Of a DNA stretch of 64,000 nt, positions 11,701 through 22,800 are shown piece after piece. The stretch covers positions 1,116,001 through 1,180,000 of the forward strand of contig QEYB01001208.1 of the NCBI GenBank assembly GCA_017562135.1. Direction: 5' to 3'. A program made the position numbers and the translations under genes. The DNA is from Dipylidium caninum (lineage: Eukaryota > Platyhelminthes > Cestoda > Cyclophyllidea > Dipylidiidae). The notes below the pieces were generated by a model. The model saw nothing but the letters and a program-made list of their open reading frames with translations. It searched no databases and had not been told where the DNA came from. The stretch's first letter is position 1. Every line of letters starts with the position of its first letter.

Positions 11701-14700
11701 CTCCGGAAAAGTAGCCACATTCGTTTGACATCTTCCAAAGTGGTCAGCGACCAGTGCTGCTTGTTCCTTCGTCGTTAACCTAGTCCGCTCATGCGTCCGT
11801 ACTTCGGTCCCTTTGCAGGTGGTACGAGACCTTCTTCCGTTTTTGGTAATAGTGCTCATGTTTTGGAGCTTATATACCATCATCTTCTCAGCCATCATTC
11901 TACGCCCAAGCAAATCTTGCGATGTGTATGGAGCTATGGCTCGCCTTCTGCGCATCATGCGATCCAGTTTCTTCCAGATGTTTGGCGAATTCAACCTGGA
12001 AGAAAACCTTTATTACTATAGTTAGTGATGATTGTCCTTTGTTCAATATGGCCGCCTTTCTCACTTCATATCTCCAGTAATGTCCATTTCTAGATTATCA
12101 TTTTAGATCTCATTTAGTGTATTTCATAAATTTGCCCTCGTAGGCCTATTTCAAAGATGAACTTAGTGGCTTTCATTCGGGTGGGATTTAAGAGGTGCAT
12201 ACATGCGCTAACTGCCACCTTCGACTTGCATTACTGGACTGGGGCCACCGTTAAACTCACGTTAAAGTCTCCACACGGGAGCGATTTTGCGCTGTCTCCT
12301 TCCTCCGTTACTGGCGCCCCTTCTAACGTTATTTTAGGTAACAACACTTGCGGAAATGTCACAACAGCGGGCTGCACCTACCCATACTTCAAATTCTTCC
12401 TACCAATTCTCCTTTCCCTCTTCACTTTGACTACTCACGTCTTACTCATTAACTTGCTTATCGCCATTTTTACGTAAGATCTACTTTTTCAATCATTCAC
12501 ACTCCATCGTAGAGTTGGGATTAATTTTATCATCAGTATCATCCAAGTTTTATAGTTGTGCGTTTAGGAAAGGGCAGGTTTTAACTACTCTTTACTTAAA
12601 CTGACAGATAAAGTTAAGCGCCCTCTAGTAAGATTTTATTTGCCGCTATGGTTGCAAATTCACCACTTAATTGAAGTACCTAAGTCCCTTAATGCGGATT
12701 GCGCTAATATATGGCAATCACTTTGTTGTCAGTGGTGACAGTTGTGAAATAGCAACAAATTTTATTTAATTAGTAGTCCCCAGCAAAGCAATTTCATGTA
12801 AACACCTATCCCAGTAAAGGCATGCAATACTCCACTCAAATCAAATGCATTTGCGATTGAAACAATGCTTTTCAGAAAGACATACGATGACATGGAAGCC
12901 GTATCCCAGCAGCTCTGGACTATGCAACGATATGTCTTGATAGGCAACATCCTATCGCAGCCAGTCCTTCCCGCAACTCTCTCTTTCCTCACTCTGATTT
13001 ACCAGTGTTTCCGCCGAGCACTTCGACGGTTAAATCCACGCCCTAATCAGGAAGAAGGTTCCGAACATAAGCCATTTCGTAAGCAGCTGAGTGCCTCCAC
13101 ACCCCACTTGCTAGTGCGTCCTTACGGCCCCCTTCAGGTAAGCTCATCGAGACGCTTCAAAGATACGGAGTATTTACAAACGGCAACAAAAATAACTGAC
13201 AAAAATGAATACTTCATGTTCAAATCTAAAGGAAAGGCAATATTAGGCACCTCATCCCTTGCGCAAAACGGCTCAAAAGTAGTAGGGCTCAGAGAAAGAA
13301 GTTGAAACACTATTTCACCCACCTTCCCCTTTTACACCTTAAGGGAAATGCTTTCGAAATTCTCCTGCCTGCGAACGCCAGTTAATAAATTGGGAGAAGT
13401 TGAATGCCCTGATAGTCACTGGTGGACAGGAGTGCGGGGAAGAGGCGGGAGGAAAAGTCAGTGCTGAGGACGACTCGCACTGGAGACCGGGAAATGCGAT
13501 GTTTTGCCATCAGGAAAAGTACTATCCATACCCGTCCCGCCTGCGTCCCACAGACCTTGCTTTTACGAGCCATCTCAAGGCTGGATTGAAAAAGATTGGG
13601 ATGGAAAAGAAGATTGAGAACATCCAAGAAGCATTGGAATCTCTTTTAACCTTTGTGAGTCAGTATCCTAGCAACTCTGTTCTTTCAAAACCGCCTTCAG
13701 TAAGTACTCAAAGGGTGAGTGAACTAGTGAGGTGTATCGTAGGGGAGGAGGCCCCCTATGCTTAAACGGGCAGGCTCCGAGGAAAGGTGATGCTGGTCCT
13801 CAGTATTTTCCCCACACAATTCCACGTAAACGACAATCGTGCGGGATGTGATAGATCGGGTAACTAATCATAGCACATTTCTTTCCAGATTAAGAACAAG
13901 CGCTGCCACACGCCATCCGTCATCTCATCTTCTATGAGATGTAAGTAAAATGGCCTGCATGGTGATTCAACTCCTCGCTCCCGCAAACAAATGCGCTAAT
14001 TTTCCGCCAAACTCTATAGACTTAGGGTATATGACAAAACTGGATCATAGCCTTCTCGGGAAATTAAAGTTAGGCGAAAGTGGTTTGCTCGGGGATATTT
14101 GCCTGTGATTTCCATGTTTCACGATAATGGAACTAAGAGACCACAATTTCACCAGGAAATGCAAAAATCCAAGCTACTTCAATTACTTCCATTTTCTTTA
14201 GCAGAAGCGATAAGCCCCCTGGTTTTAAGCAGACAGTCCCTACATGGTGGCAACAATGTCCAAGAACCCCCAATCTCGTTTAGTTGGGAGAATCATGAAA
14301 TAGCCTTTTATGCGACTTTGAACAGTGACATTACGCCTCATTCCCTCGATCCTCCAGTCCCGTGGGACGTAAGTCCACTTTTAGACACTAATTTGTGTTC
14401 CTATGGATCATTCATCTACTCCAAATTGACCAATAAAAAAACGAGATGGCCAAGCAAGACCCGTCGACGAAAATCTTGATTTTGCCTAAGGTAGCCCACT
14501 AATCGCTGGTTTGTTACTGGTATCAGACAGGTTGTTTAGCCCAAATCGAATGACTACTGGCCAACAATCACGCAGATTGCCCAACCTTAGAGTTGAAAAG
14601 CCCACTTTGTTTTTATGTCCTAACTGGTCGGCCGAATATCTTCACACACAAGCAGGGAACCTCAGCTTGTGACATCCCTTAACATCAATTTAATTTTTTC

Positions 14701-15526
14701 CCCATCAGCGTCCTACCTTAATGAATTAAGACTCCAGATTTTCCCATATCGTTAGGAAACATTCCCAGAGTATGCGCCAATTCTATGGCAGCCAAACAAT
14801 CTCCTCATTCCTACATGGCAAGTGTCTGTTGAAGAGACTTCAGTAGCCGCAGTGGAAAAAAGTCGTGTCTCTCCCCACGTCTTGATGGTGGATTCTGTCC
14901 CGCTATCAATCGCCTCCTCCGAGGCAGCAACACATAATCCTGAGGGTCGTGTCGGTACCGCCGGTAAAGGTCTCCTGCCGCTATTCGGGGCAAACCCCGC
15001 TTGTATCATCGTCATAGAAAGAAGAGGCTCAAGTGCTGCCGAGGAAGTACTTCTTCAAAGAGGTGCACGTACTCAGGCCCAATTTCCGTGGGTATGACAA
15101 TACGTTCTACTTCTTTTTCATCTGACACTAGCCATCTTATGCATTGATAACTTGGAAAGTATCCAAAACGGTCCTTGCCTTATTTTATTAGTTTCTCTGT
15201 CGGCACGAAAAAAGTTGTAGCCAGACTTCTTGCTACAAAGAACTTGTGCGAGTATTCTGTGAGCAACTCGTTGTTGCAACGAAAAAAACAGAGATTGTAG
15301 ATCCAACCTTCCTTCGGAGATTCATTGGTGAACATAATAAAAGTGTAAGTTTCGGAACTCATTGAAAATATTATAACCTTGTCGCCAGTTTCACAGTCAT
15401 TTATCTCTTCAGGTATACGTGGGTTCCGTGCCGGATCCCATAAATTGCGACAACGCCTGGCTTGAGGCGACAATCGTTCATTTTGTGATTAGCTCTTCCT
15501 TTTCATCGAGCCACGAACTGGAGCAA
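667..15526 (+). CDS. Ankyrin-TRPM-NUDT9H channel, gene A (multi-exon, 3' end unresolved)
   Basis: Predicted TRPM2-like cation channel of about 1,450 residues. Exons I could place: 667-918, 1309-1443, 1668-1766, 2196-2294, 2621-2758, 3370-3452, 3573-3744, 3831-4002, 4416-4582, 5160-5355, 5647-5825, 6802-6920, 7203-7372, 7546-7661, 7773-7922, 8745-8889, 9270-9490, 9782-10008, 10447-10543, (one near 10.93-10.99 kb unresolved), 11049-11186, 11324-11581, 11819-12020, 12338-12473, 12876-13137, 13397-13654, 13889-13940, 14202-14368, 14756-15091, 15192-15344, 15413-15526. Phases match at almost every junction. The exceptions are the joins around 9490/9782 and 10008/10447, where a frame break is likely. 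Domains in order are four ankyrin-like repeats, TRPM homology region with SLOG-like fold, S1-S6 with pore FFQMFGE, TRP helix, a linker, and NUDT9-H. The start ATG at 667 opens an 84-codon first exon with a clear donor. The final exon is uncertain. Confidence is high for TRPM identity and moderate for the N-terminal fusion. Confidence 0.82.
1767..1772 (+). promoter_or_regulatory. GC-AG type 5' splice site in gene A
   Basis: The third ankyrin exon (1668-1766, 33 codons) ends at AAA followed by GCAAGT, not GT. The matching exon of gene B (31132-31230, also 33 codons) ends with an ordinary GTAAGA donor. The exon length and frame are kept only if the GC donor is used. Confidence 0.6.
3370..10008 (+). 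other. TRPM homology region (SLOG-like) of gene A
   Basis: Cytoplasmic TRPM N-terminal homology region. Recognisable segments are the Cys-rich entry YKGHTYCKC, PTNTFGQFET, LSLHGSVPRLKAFQKRC, TWIITDGQYGSVSEV, IGIVPWRR, HTRYLFVDSG, NIPVCGILVTGRPEDVLGV, DSGGLASIL, and YLYLWALASKRYAIARYLLM followed by FEDIALSILNQCY. This order matches the LSDAT/SLOG fold and later MHR helices of TRPM channels, where TRPM2 binds ADP-ribose. It contains WIITDGQYGS where vertebrate TRPMs have a WIxTGGxxTG loop, so a glycine of the nucleotide loop is replaced. Exon lengths from 83 to 196 bases are the same in gene B for most exons. Confidence 0.85.
10447..13137 (+). other. Transmembrane and pore region of gene A
   Basis: Exon 11049-11186 encodes S1 (VAYSVLFCLFAINL) and S2 (VEVAIIFMATAHFIEYI). 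Exon 11324-11581 encodes S3 and S4, ending SIHRYIGPKLQMIKKM, which matches the TRPM S4 signature GPK..I.K.M. Exon 11819-12020 encodes S5 (LLPFLVIVLMFWSLYTIIF) and the pore helix and filter RSSFFQMFGEFN. Exon 12338-12473 encodes the outer pore loop with cysteines (NNTCGN, AGCTYP) and S6 (THVLLINLLIAIF). Exon 12876-13137 begins with the TRP helix, TYDDMEAVSQQLWTMQRY. This is a six-helix tetrameric cation channel fold. The acidic filter residue suggests a cation-selective, Ca2+-permeable pore. Confidence 0.88.
13397..15526 (+). other. C-terminal linker and NUDT9-H domain of gene A
   Basis: The linker exon 13397-13654 ends in a likely coiled coil (KIENIQEALESLL). Exon 14202-14368 ends LDPPVPWD and joins ETFPEYAPILWQP (exon 14756-15091), equivalent to the VPWE-TEF entry of TRPM2 NUDT9-H. 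The same exon carries NPEGRVGTAGKGLLPLFG, matching the NP.GRTG..GRG.L..FG signature. Exon 15192-15344 carries the Nudix-box region with RVFCEQ where active NUDT9 has REFGEE. Exon 15413-15526 carries VYVGSVPDPINCDNAW, matching VYKGY.DDPRNTDNAW. In TRPM2 this domain senses ADP-ribose; hydrolysis is unlikely here. The last residues after 15526 could not be placed. One candidate exon, 15613-15662, reads in an incompatible phase. Confidence 0.85.
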
Positions 15527-15662
15527 GTGAGTTCTGCAATCTCGTTAATTATCAAGACAACGTTCGAGGTGCCAATACTGACAGCCGCTATTGGACAGTT
15601 CTCATTTTGCAGCACGCGTGATACCAGCCCCTTTGGTCGACCACTTTGACACTCCACAATGA

Positions 15663-17990
15663 AGAAGTATTAGAAAATCATTCACATAAACGTCAAATTG
15701 AGAAGCTATAATTTACAGGGAATAGGAAAAACCTATTAAAATACTGCGGGAGCACCACCCACCATGACAAGTTTTTACTTCTGTTCAGATAAACTTAAGA
15801 TTGGAATAAATTTCCAGACTGAAGGCAGAATATCGCAACATCCAATAACAAACCTTTAACATGGGATTCTACACCTAAGCAGTTATAATCAGAAAAAGTG
15901 TAATACCTAATCGAGGAAGGATTAACGAAGAGGAAGCATTCGCGCAAACTGCGAATCCCTTAAAATTTTTTGCTGCTCCAACCAACTTTATTTAACTTCC
16001 CTTCAGATTTTCACAATGAAAGGAGGAACGACATTGTGGGCAAAGCTGGATGATCTACCACTTATGAGAAAGAGTCACTTAGTGGGACTGAAAGCAATTC
16101 ATCGAAATTAGTTCTTCAATGCTACCACACATTTTCTGAAAATTAAGATCTTTTCATGTTACAAACCCCGGGCTGTATTGCATATAACAATTGCGTTAAT
16201 TAATTGTCGAAATTTTAGTTAATCCATGATACTTGCTGATCATCTTTCGTACTCTAATACCTAATCACGAAGAAGGCCTACAGTAGAATCAAAGATTGTG
16301 GACTGTTTCAATAAATTTCTACCCAATGGCATCGCTCACATTAGTAAAGTATAAAAACCTCAAAAAATGTGACACGTTAGCAGGCTATTGGTTGTGATAC
16401 CTAGAAGTAGTAAATACGACTTAAAGCCACATGTGGCAAACACCAACAGGAACAGAATTGAGTACTATATTCAGTTATCAAGAAAGTACTTTCAAATAAA
16501 GCTGGTAGCCTAAACCATTGAAATTCACAATAATGTATTACATGAAGGTTCCGAGACCGTCATGGACTGACAAAACCGTACAGCGCCATTAGATGCGGTC
16601 CTACACATACTATCAAACTGAACTTCCTTTTTCGTCATACAAAATTCAATACAATACTGTATTGTTTCGCGAATTCCGACGGACAACAACCCATCAACAT
16701 TACCTAATAATTCGGAAAGATTTAAAGCTTAAATTGTCTATGTTTTCTTCGGCCTTAAATTCACATTTGTCAATCCGTGATTTGGGACTCCCGGTATTCT
16801 GAAGCCAGTGTTTACTACAATAAGATAAATAAGCAGTCTGCACAAAAATATGCTTACAATGAATTAATTTGCGAGGCAGAACCTTCGGCCTCACCCTCAA
16901 CCGTCCCATCGAGAGTGTTCCTCACCCATCCGACAATATTGTAATCTTTCGCCGCTCCTGCTGTATACTAATAATCAGCTTATCCAAAATTACGAGAATT
17001 TAGCAAACCTTACGGAAGAACACCCCTACAAGTAAACTAATAAGTTGATGTAACGGAATACAAACCCTGGACTCTGCCAAATACTTCAAATTTCACCCTT
17101 TTCAAGCAGTCGTATCCGCCGGTGCAGTTGCCATAACGACACGAAAGGAGGCAGTTACAAGAACTGGGCCAATAAAAATTTAGAAGCACATTTTTAGGAA
17201 GAGCGGGGCTTACTTCACTAGGTTAAGCAGATATTAACAAATATTTTATATTTTTTCAAACTTACCTGCGGCAGAAAGATCCACTAATTCAAATTGGATT
17301 ATATTTTCCTTAACCTACAGCCAGATTTTTAGCTCCATTATACACATGTGAATTTTTTAAATTCCACCTAGACCAAAACCATTGTGGCTATCATAGACGG
17401 GAGAAAATCTGCCAACTGCAGCTGACATTCATTGTTTAAGAGCAAGAAAGTGGTGTTGCAGTACCCGCCGACGATTCTTGGATGTTGCTCACAGCACTTA
17501 CCAAAAAACACCCGCCTTAGCAATTAGCTAATATGCCTGGTTTGAGGCCAATTCCTGGGCCCCAAACGTGGTTTTCAGTTCATAAACAAGCCATTACCAG
17601 GCCCCCCAACCTTTTAGCCAGCGCTGAAAAACCATTAAAAGACATATCGATACGCGAAATCCCCACTTTTAATAGAGATATGTGTCTTGCCGTAAACACA
17701 AAATGTTGTGAAACATTTATGTAGTCATTGAAGTTTTGCGAATATCTGAACCATTAATGAATAATTGTCAGCAAAGCAGCTAGATGACTCCTTCGTAGAT
17801 CCAGTACATTGTCAATTGACACCCAGGATGCTGTAGTATCTTTGATAGCCATCATCTAGAGAAGGTGAGAGCTGATTTTTTATAGAGTGCTCATGTTGTG
17901 TTCTTCAGTGCTATCCCTCCTTCATCATAAGCTTAACCCCATCCCGATGAGCTTGTGAGCGATGCATGAATTAATGTTGAAAAAAGGTCT
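15663..17990. other. Spacer between the convergent TRPM genes
   Basis: About 2.3 kb of AT-rich sequence between the 3' ends of genes A and B. It contains only short chance open frames, for example 16593-16802 (+) and 17533-17724 (+), with no recognisable domain or codon structure. AATAAA-like hexamers occur near 15804 and 16309 on the + strand and could serve gene A. I see no transposon sequence, RNA gene or long direct repeat. Confidence 0.5.
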
Positions 17991-18059
17991 AAATATTGTG
18001 CTGTCATCAATGACAGAAAAGGATTTAATAGCTTCATGTTAATTTTAATGTTTGCTCAC

Positions 18060-19813
18060 ATTTTCCAATTCGGATACCCACTTGTAGGTCGGAGGAATGT
18101 GGAAATGAATCGCCGTGAAGAAAGCCAAGCATTATCGCAATTCATCTGGTCAGATGTTGACCCCATCTTAACCTACGATGAACAATTTTCTTTCTCAAAT
18201 CTCTTATGGTAAACATATTAAGATAGATGGTCACTACCTTAATATCTCATAAATAGTTTTTCTTGTTATTCAACCGCAGAAAGTGAGAATGAAGTGACAA
18301 AAAATAAACATTGACAACAGTATAGAATGACGCACGTATCGAACAAAGCATGCGATGAAGTCTTCCAACAATTCTTGTGAAACAGACAAATCCTTATAAA
18401 TGGGGCTGTTTTGACAGAAGCCCCGCACCAGCTCTTCATAACAAGTTGTTTGCTTACAGCTTGATGGGTGTGCACAGAGAAACTATAACATTTCAGGAAT
18501 TATAAGATAAGCAAAGATTTTGCAATTCATTTCCCTTCTGTCAAATTTGTAACGTACCCATGGGAACTGCGTTTGCGGAAGAACACCTCTTAGTATGAGT
18601 ACCTGTTCGTTACTACTTCCGCGAGTCACCACAATGATGCAGGCCGGATTGGCGCCATGTTTCTGGCAGAAGACCCTTTCCAGCTGTGCCAACGCGGCCC
18701 TCTGGATTCCGTGATATCGATTCATGAAAACTAAAAGCCTGTGAGTCTGCCGAACAATGTCGAGGCACTTGCAGTCTTCCCTCATGGCGCCAGTGAGGCA
18801 CCATGTGTTTGGGGGGACTCCATGAAATCGGATGATACTTTGGATAAGGAACCTTCAATAGATGGGGAACACACCGCTGTCTCAGAGTTAAAGGAGTAGA
18901 GTAAGTAGCCTTTGTTATGGTAGACTGATAGCTAGGGAATACTGACGTCTGAATAAAAGAATAGAGAAGTGCTTTTTGACAACAGTTGATCAGTCAGGTT
19001 GTAACATCACCATCACTATACTGAAAAAAAACGTATTCCGCCGAGCTAGAGTTTATCAAATGATAAGGTTGCACTCACTTCCCAAGGTAGAGGAGGATCG
19101 AAAGTACGAGGTGTGATGTTACTTGCCAACGATGTGTAGATGGCTATTTGATGGTTGAAACACTGAACTACAATCGGAACGCCCTCGGCGCCAACGGAAC
19201 CGACGGAAGAAACACGACTTCCTTCTTTGGAGGGTGCAATGAGTGCTATAACCGAGAACCGATTGTTTTTTCATATCGACGTCAAATCGACAGAATTTGT
19301 TACGCACACTCATTCTTAGATATACACTAAAGGTACGTTGAAACTGCAGAAGGCAAAAATTTCGCCTTTTGAAAGAATTATTGCCTGCACAAATCGCTTA
19401 AGGTTGTAATTAAAAATGTCTGCAATCAGGGATATGTCATGATACTCACAATACGGTGGACGAAAAGTGGTCTCCACAATTCGGTCTGATATCTGTAGGG
19501 GAAGTGAAAGACTTGAAACCTTGTTTTGCATAATATAACTGGTTTTTTTTTGTAATTATTGGACGTACGAGATGACTTATTTTTTCCAACTTCTCATCAA
19601 TGCTGTTAATTCTCTTCTCTAGTTCTTCCACCGCGGTTCCTGATTTGACCAGACCTTGGAATGCCATCGCTGGAGGCACGATCTGTCTCACAGTTTGCCA
19701 TGGTTTAGCGGGTGCAGACCTGGGACCTCCTAGGCGTTGGGAAGTGTTACCAAATCCCATTTTTCCTTCAGGTGTCCTCTTTTGGTCGCGATCATAGTCT
19801 CGAACGCCCAATG
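18060..19813 (-). other. Coiled coil and NUDT9-H domain of gene B
   Basis: Exon 19813-19569 contains a charged heptad-like helix (VEELEKRINSIDEKLEKI), the expected C-terminal TRPM coiled coil. Exon 18852-18558 encodes VPYPKYHPISWSPPKH, then NPEGRVGTAGKGLLP. After a one-base shift it continues GANPACIIVVTRGSSNEQVL, aligning with GANPACIIVIERRGSS of gene A. Exon 18482-18336 carries FLCAHPSSCKQTTCYEELV with RGFCQN in the Nudix-box position. Exon 18172 onward carries KMGSTSDQMNCDNAW. Both Nudix glutamates are absent. The reading after NCDNAW no longer follows gene A, so the very C-terminus may be lost or shifted. Confidence 0.75.
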
Positions 19814-22800
19814 CTGAGAGAGCACTGAGTTTTTTCCCAATTTATCAACTGTCGCTCACTTCCAGGATTATCTTCAAACGACTTTTCTAACAATTGATAA
19901 CAACTATTTGCGTTAATGAAGAAATTTTACCAAATAAGGTTACCCTAAGGTCTTGTTTAAAAAATTAACTTTATTTTCCTTCACTAATGCTTTTATGGGC
20001 TTTTAAAATTGCTGGAAAGCGAGGCTAGGGAATAGCCTTACGAAAGGGTCTTTGATTGTTCCAACTCTCCTGGCTTTTCTGGCGTGCAAACAAAAAATTT
20101 GACAAGGTGAGAGATCAAGGCAAAGATGAGGAATGGTCCAGGCTGGACGGACTCGCAGAGAATATACTCTGTTATTCTGTAGCGCTGCATTGTCCAAAGC
20201 TGTTGGGAAATCGGATCCATGTTGTCATAGGTTTTTCTGAAGCAAGAAAGGCTGCTGCTGAGTGATCACCAAAAATTTTTTAGTCACCTTTCACTTCAGT
20301 AGCTGTTGGTTAAATAAAGACCCGCTAGCAACCGTTTAAATTGAAATGAGCCGAGTGACTGTATGTGTTTGGCGAATCGCCCCAGTTCTCTGTTTCACAA
20401 AGCTTGTTTCTGACCATCAAGTAGTTATACGACTTCTAAAGACAACCTGAAAATTATTGTTCCAGTTGGGTTTGTCAGTTTATTATGGCCAAAAATAAAC
20501 ATCGCATGGATAATTAAGAAGTATGATTTCACGTAGGAGGCCTTCTGGAAAATGGTGAGATGCGGGAATTCCAAACGCTCCTAATTAACAACTGCAAAGA
20601 TGTAAAGGAAGGTTGATAAAATTACGCTAACGGTCTCCAAATTCACTTACTCCAGAGATGGCTAATTGGCCTGAACTTAGACTTTCCGTTGTGGGCGCAA
20701 TGGCAGAGATTAAAGCTCACAGTTTTATCCAAGTATCGACAATGTAAAATGACATTATAAAATTTACGACAATTTGGGGTAAGGGAAGGGATAACTCACG
20801 TAAAAATGGCAATTAATAAGTTGAAGAGTAAGACATTTGTAGTCATGGCAAAAGCTCCCATGAAAAGTGGAAGCAGGAACCGGAATCCTGGATAGGTGCA
20901 TCCGGGCGTTGTAATGTTTGTGCACTCCCGGTCGGCTGCAGTGAATGAGCAAACAAAATACATTACATCAAGGGCAGGTGTGGTGGAAATACAGCCACTG
21001 ATATCATTTTAAGTCCCCTTAAGTCCTATTTATGCGGTTTGAAAACCTTCCTCAATGTTCGCGAATGGGTAGAGAGTGAGTAAAGAACGACTGTACATCT
21101 CCTTTACCGATGCTGTGCTAACAGGTGAGCAGGAACGTCAAATGGGACCCACCATAATGTTGCAGCGTGTCCTCAACCTCATATTCACCAAACATTTGGA
21201 AAAACGACGATCTGAAAATATATAATATGTCGAATATGGCAACAGTCGGGTCGTCAATGGTAGCCGGACGAATGATGATGGACGAAACGATTATGGTGTA
21301 CAGGATCCAAAACAGCGCGAGTATGACGGAGAAGGGCAGTATGTCGCTCACGATCTAGAAGGGATACGCACAAATTCCCAACTGAGGCGGACCTCTGTGA
21401 GTTTGAAGTCAGACCAAAGTATTTGTTTATTAACAAAATGCTGGTAAGGCGCCCCTTCGCGAACATCTGAAAAGTTAGGTTATATGAACGTAAGGGTCTA
21501 CGAGTAAAATGTCTGCGAAATCACAGACAAATAACTCATCTCTAAGTCAGTAACTTCGGTTATTTTGGCGGTGTTAGAGACGACAATTAATATATATTTT
21601 TGCTTTTTGTGTGAAATAGTGCTTTTGAGTCATGTTATCAGAGCATTCGGTTACGACCTACCATTTTCTTTATCATCTGCAATTTCGGTCCAATATACTT
21701 GTGAATAGAAACAAGCTTCAAAATCTTGATGAAAGGGAAGAGAATGGCGATTGCCAGGCAAGCCTGGCTGAATTGCTCAATGAGGTAAGTTTTCACCGCC
21801 GCGAATCCAATCAACAGCTGCAACATATTCCCCAGTATGTAGGAACTGAATGTCAGGAAGATGAACTTGTGAAATGGTTCACCGAGAAATATGGACAATG
21901 AAATCCACTTGAGGGAAGCCTGCAAATTCAAACACGAATTTATTACAAATAGCCAGATGCCTGCGTTTATGCCACATCGCACACTCCTCCAACCAATAAT
22001 AAGACGTTTGATGGCATCTGATCAGGTGCCCAGACTGCGGGGCGCCATCGGAGCCGGTGTCCCTCATCATCGACGTGGCAGGTGACACACATGTGACGGT
22101 GCGTTGGTGAGGTTGCACCAGGAGGTGAGGGCGAATCCTAACAAGATACGTTTGGTCGACCTAATTCATACCAACTAGGTGACCATCCACTTGGCGACGA
22201 GCTGTTAAAACAAAGTAGAGGCGAACATGCAGTGAAAATATAGTGAAGCATTTGCTTACCACTCTGATGAATTCAATAAAGTGTGTGACTGCCACGATAG
22301 CGAGGAATGAGTGAGATTACGAGTTTTGTTGGGCTGGAGAAGTCGGGTTCTATCCCTATGTTGACAACGAGGACGAGGAAAAGGAATATGTAGGTCACCT
22401 AAGGAGTAAGGGGAAGAAGCATCAGGGGTTATGACCTGCTTTTCTCTCTCCTACATTCTTCCCGTCAATTTTTCTCAGTCAAACAGCGGAAACCCCTACA
22501 AAAACAGACGCTTGGTAAGTGCAAAAAAATTTTCTGCTTAATGAACTATTTGTCATAGAACTTTTACATTTTTGAGGGATTAGAAAACAAATTTCGCTTC
22601 TCTAATGATAAAACATCATTTAAAAGTTTAGAATGTTCCCGAACTCGCTAAAACTTAGATGAATGCCTCCTCCTCTCATTTAACCACTAGGCAGTAAGCT
22701 GAGAAGAAGAGCCTTACGAGTTGGTAGGCGTGTCGAACACACGGCGCCAAATAGAAGTCCCGCAGTTTCCTCCTGTATACATATATAAGATCTTCTTTTT

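Noticed and set aside
15613..15662. Candidate final exon of gene A (RVIPAPLVDHFDTPQ)
   Set aside because: It resembles the NUDT9-H tail (RRIPLYANH) but its phase does not fit the phase-0 donor at 15526, so it was left out of the CDS.
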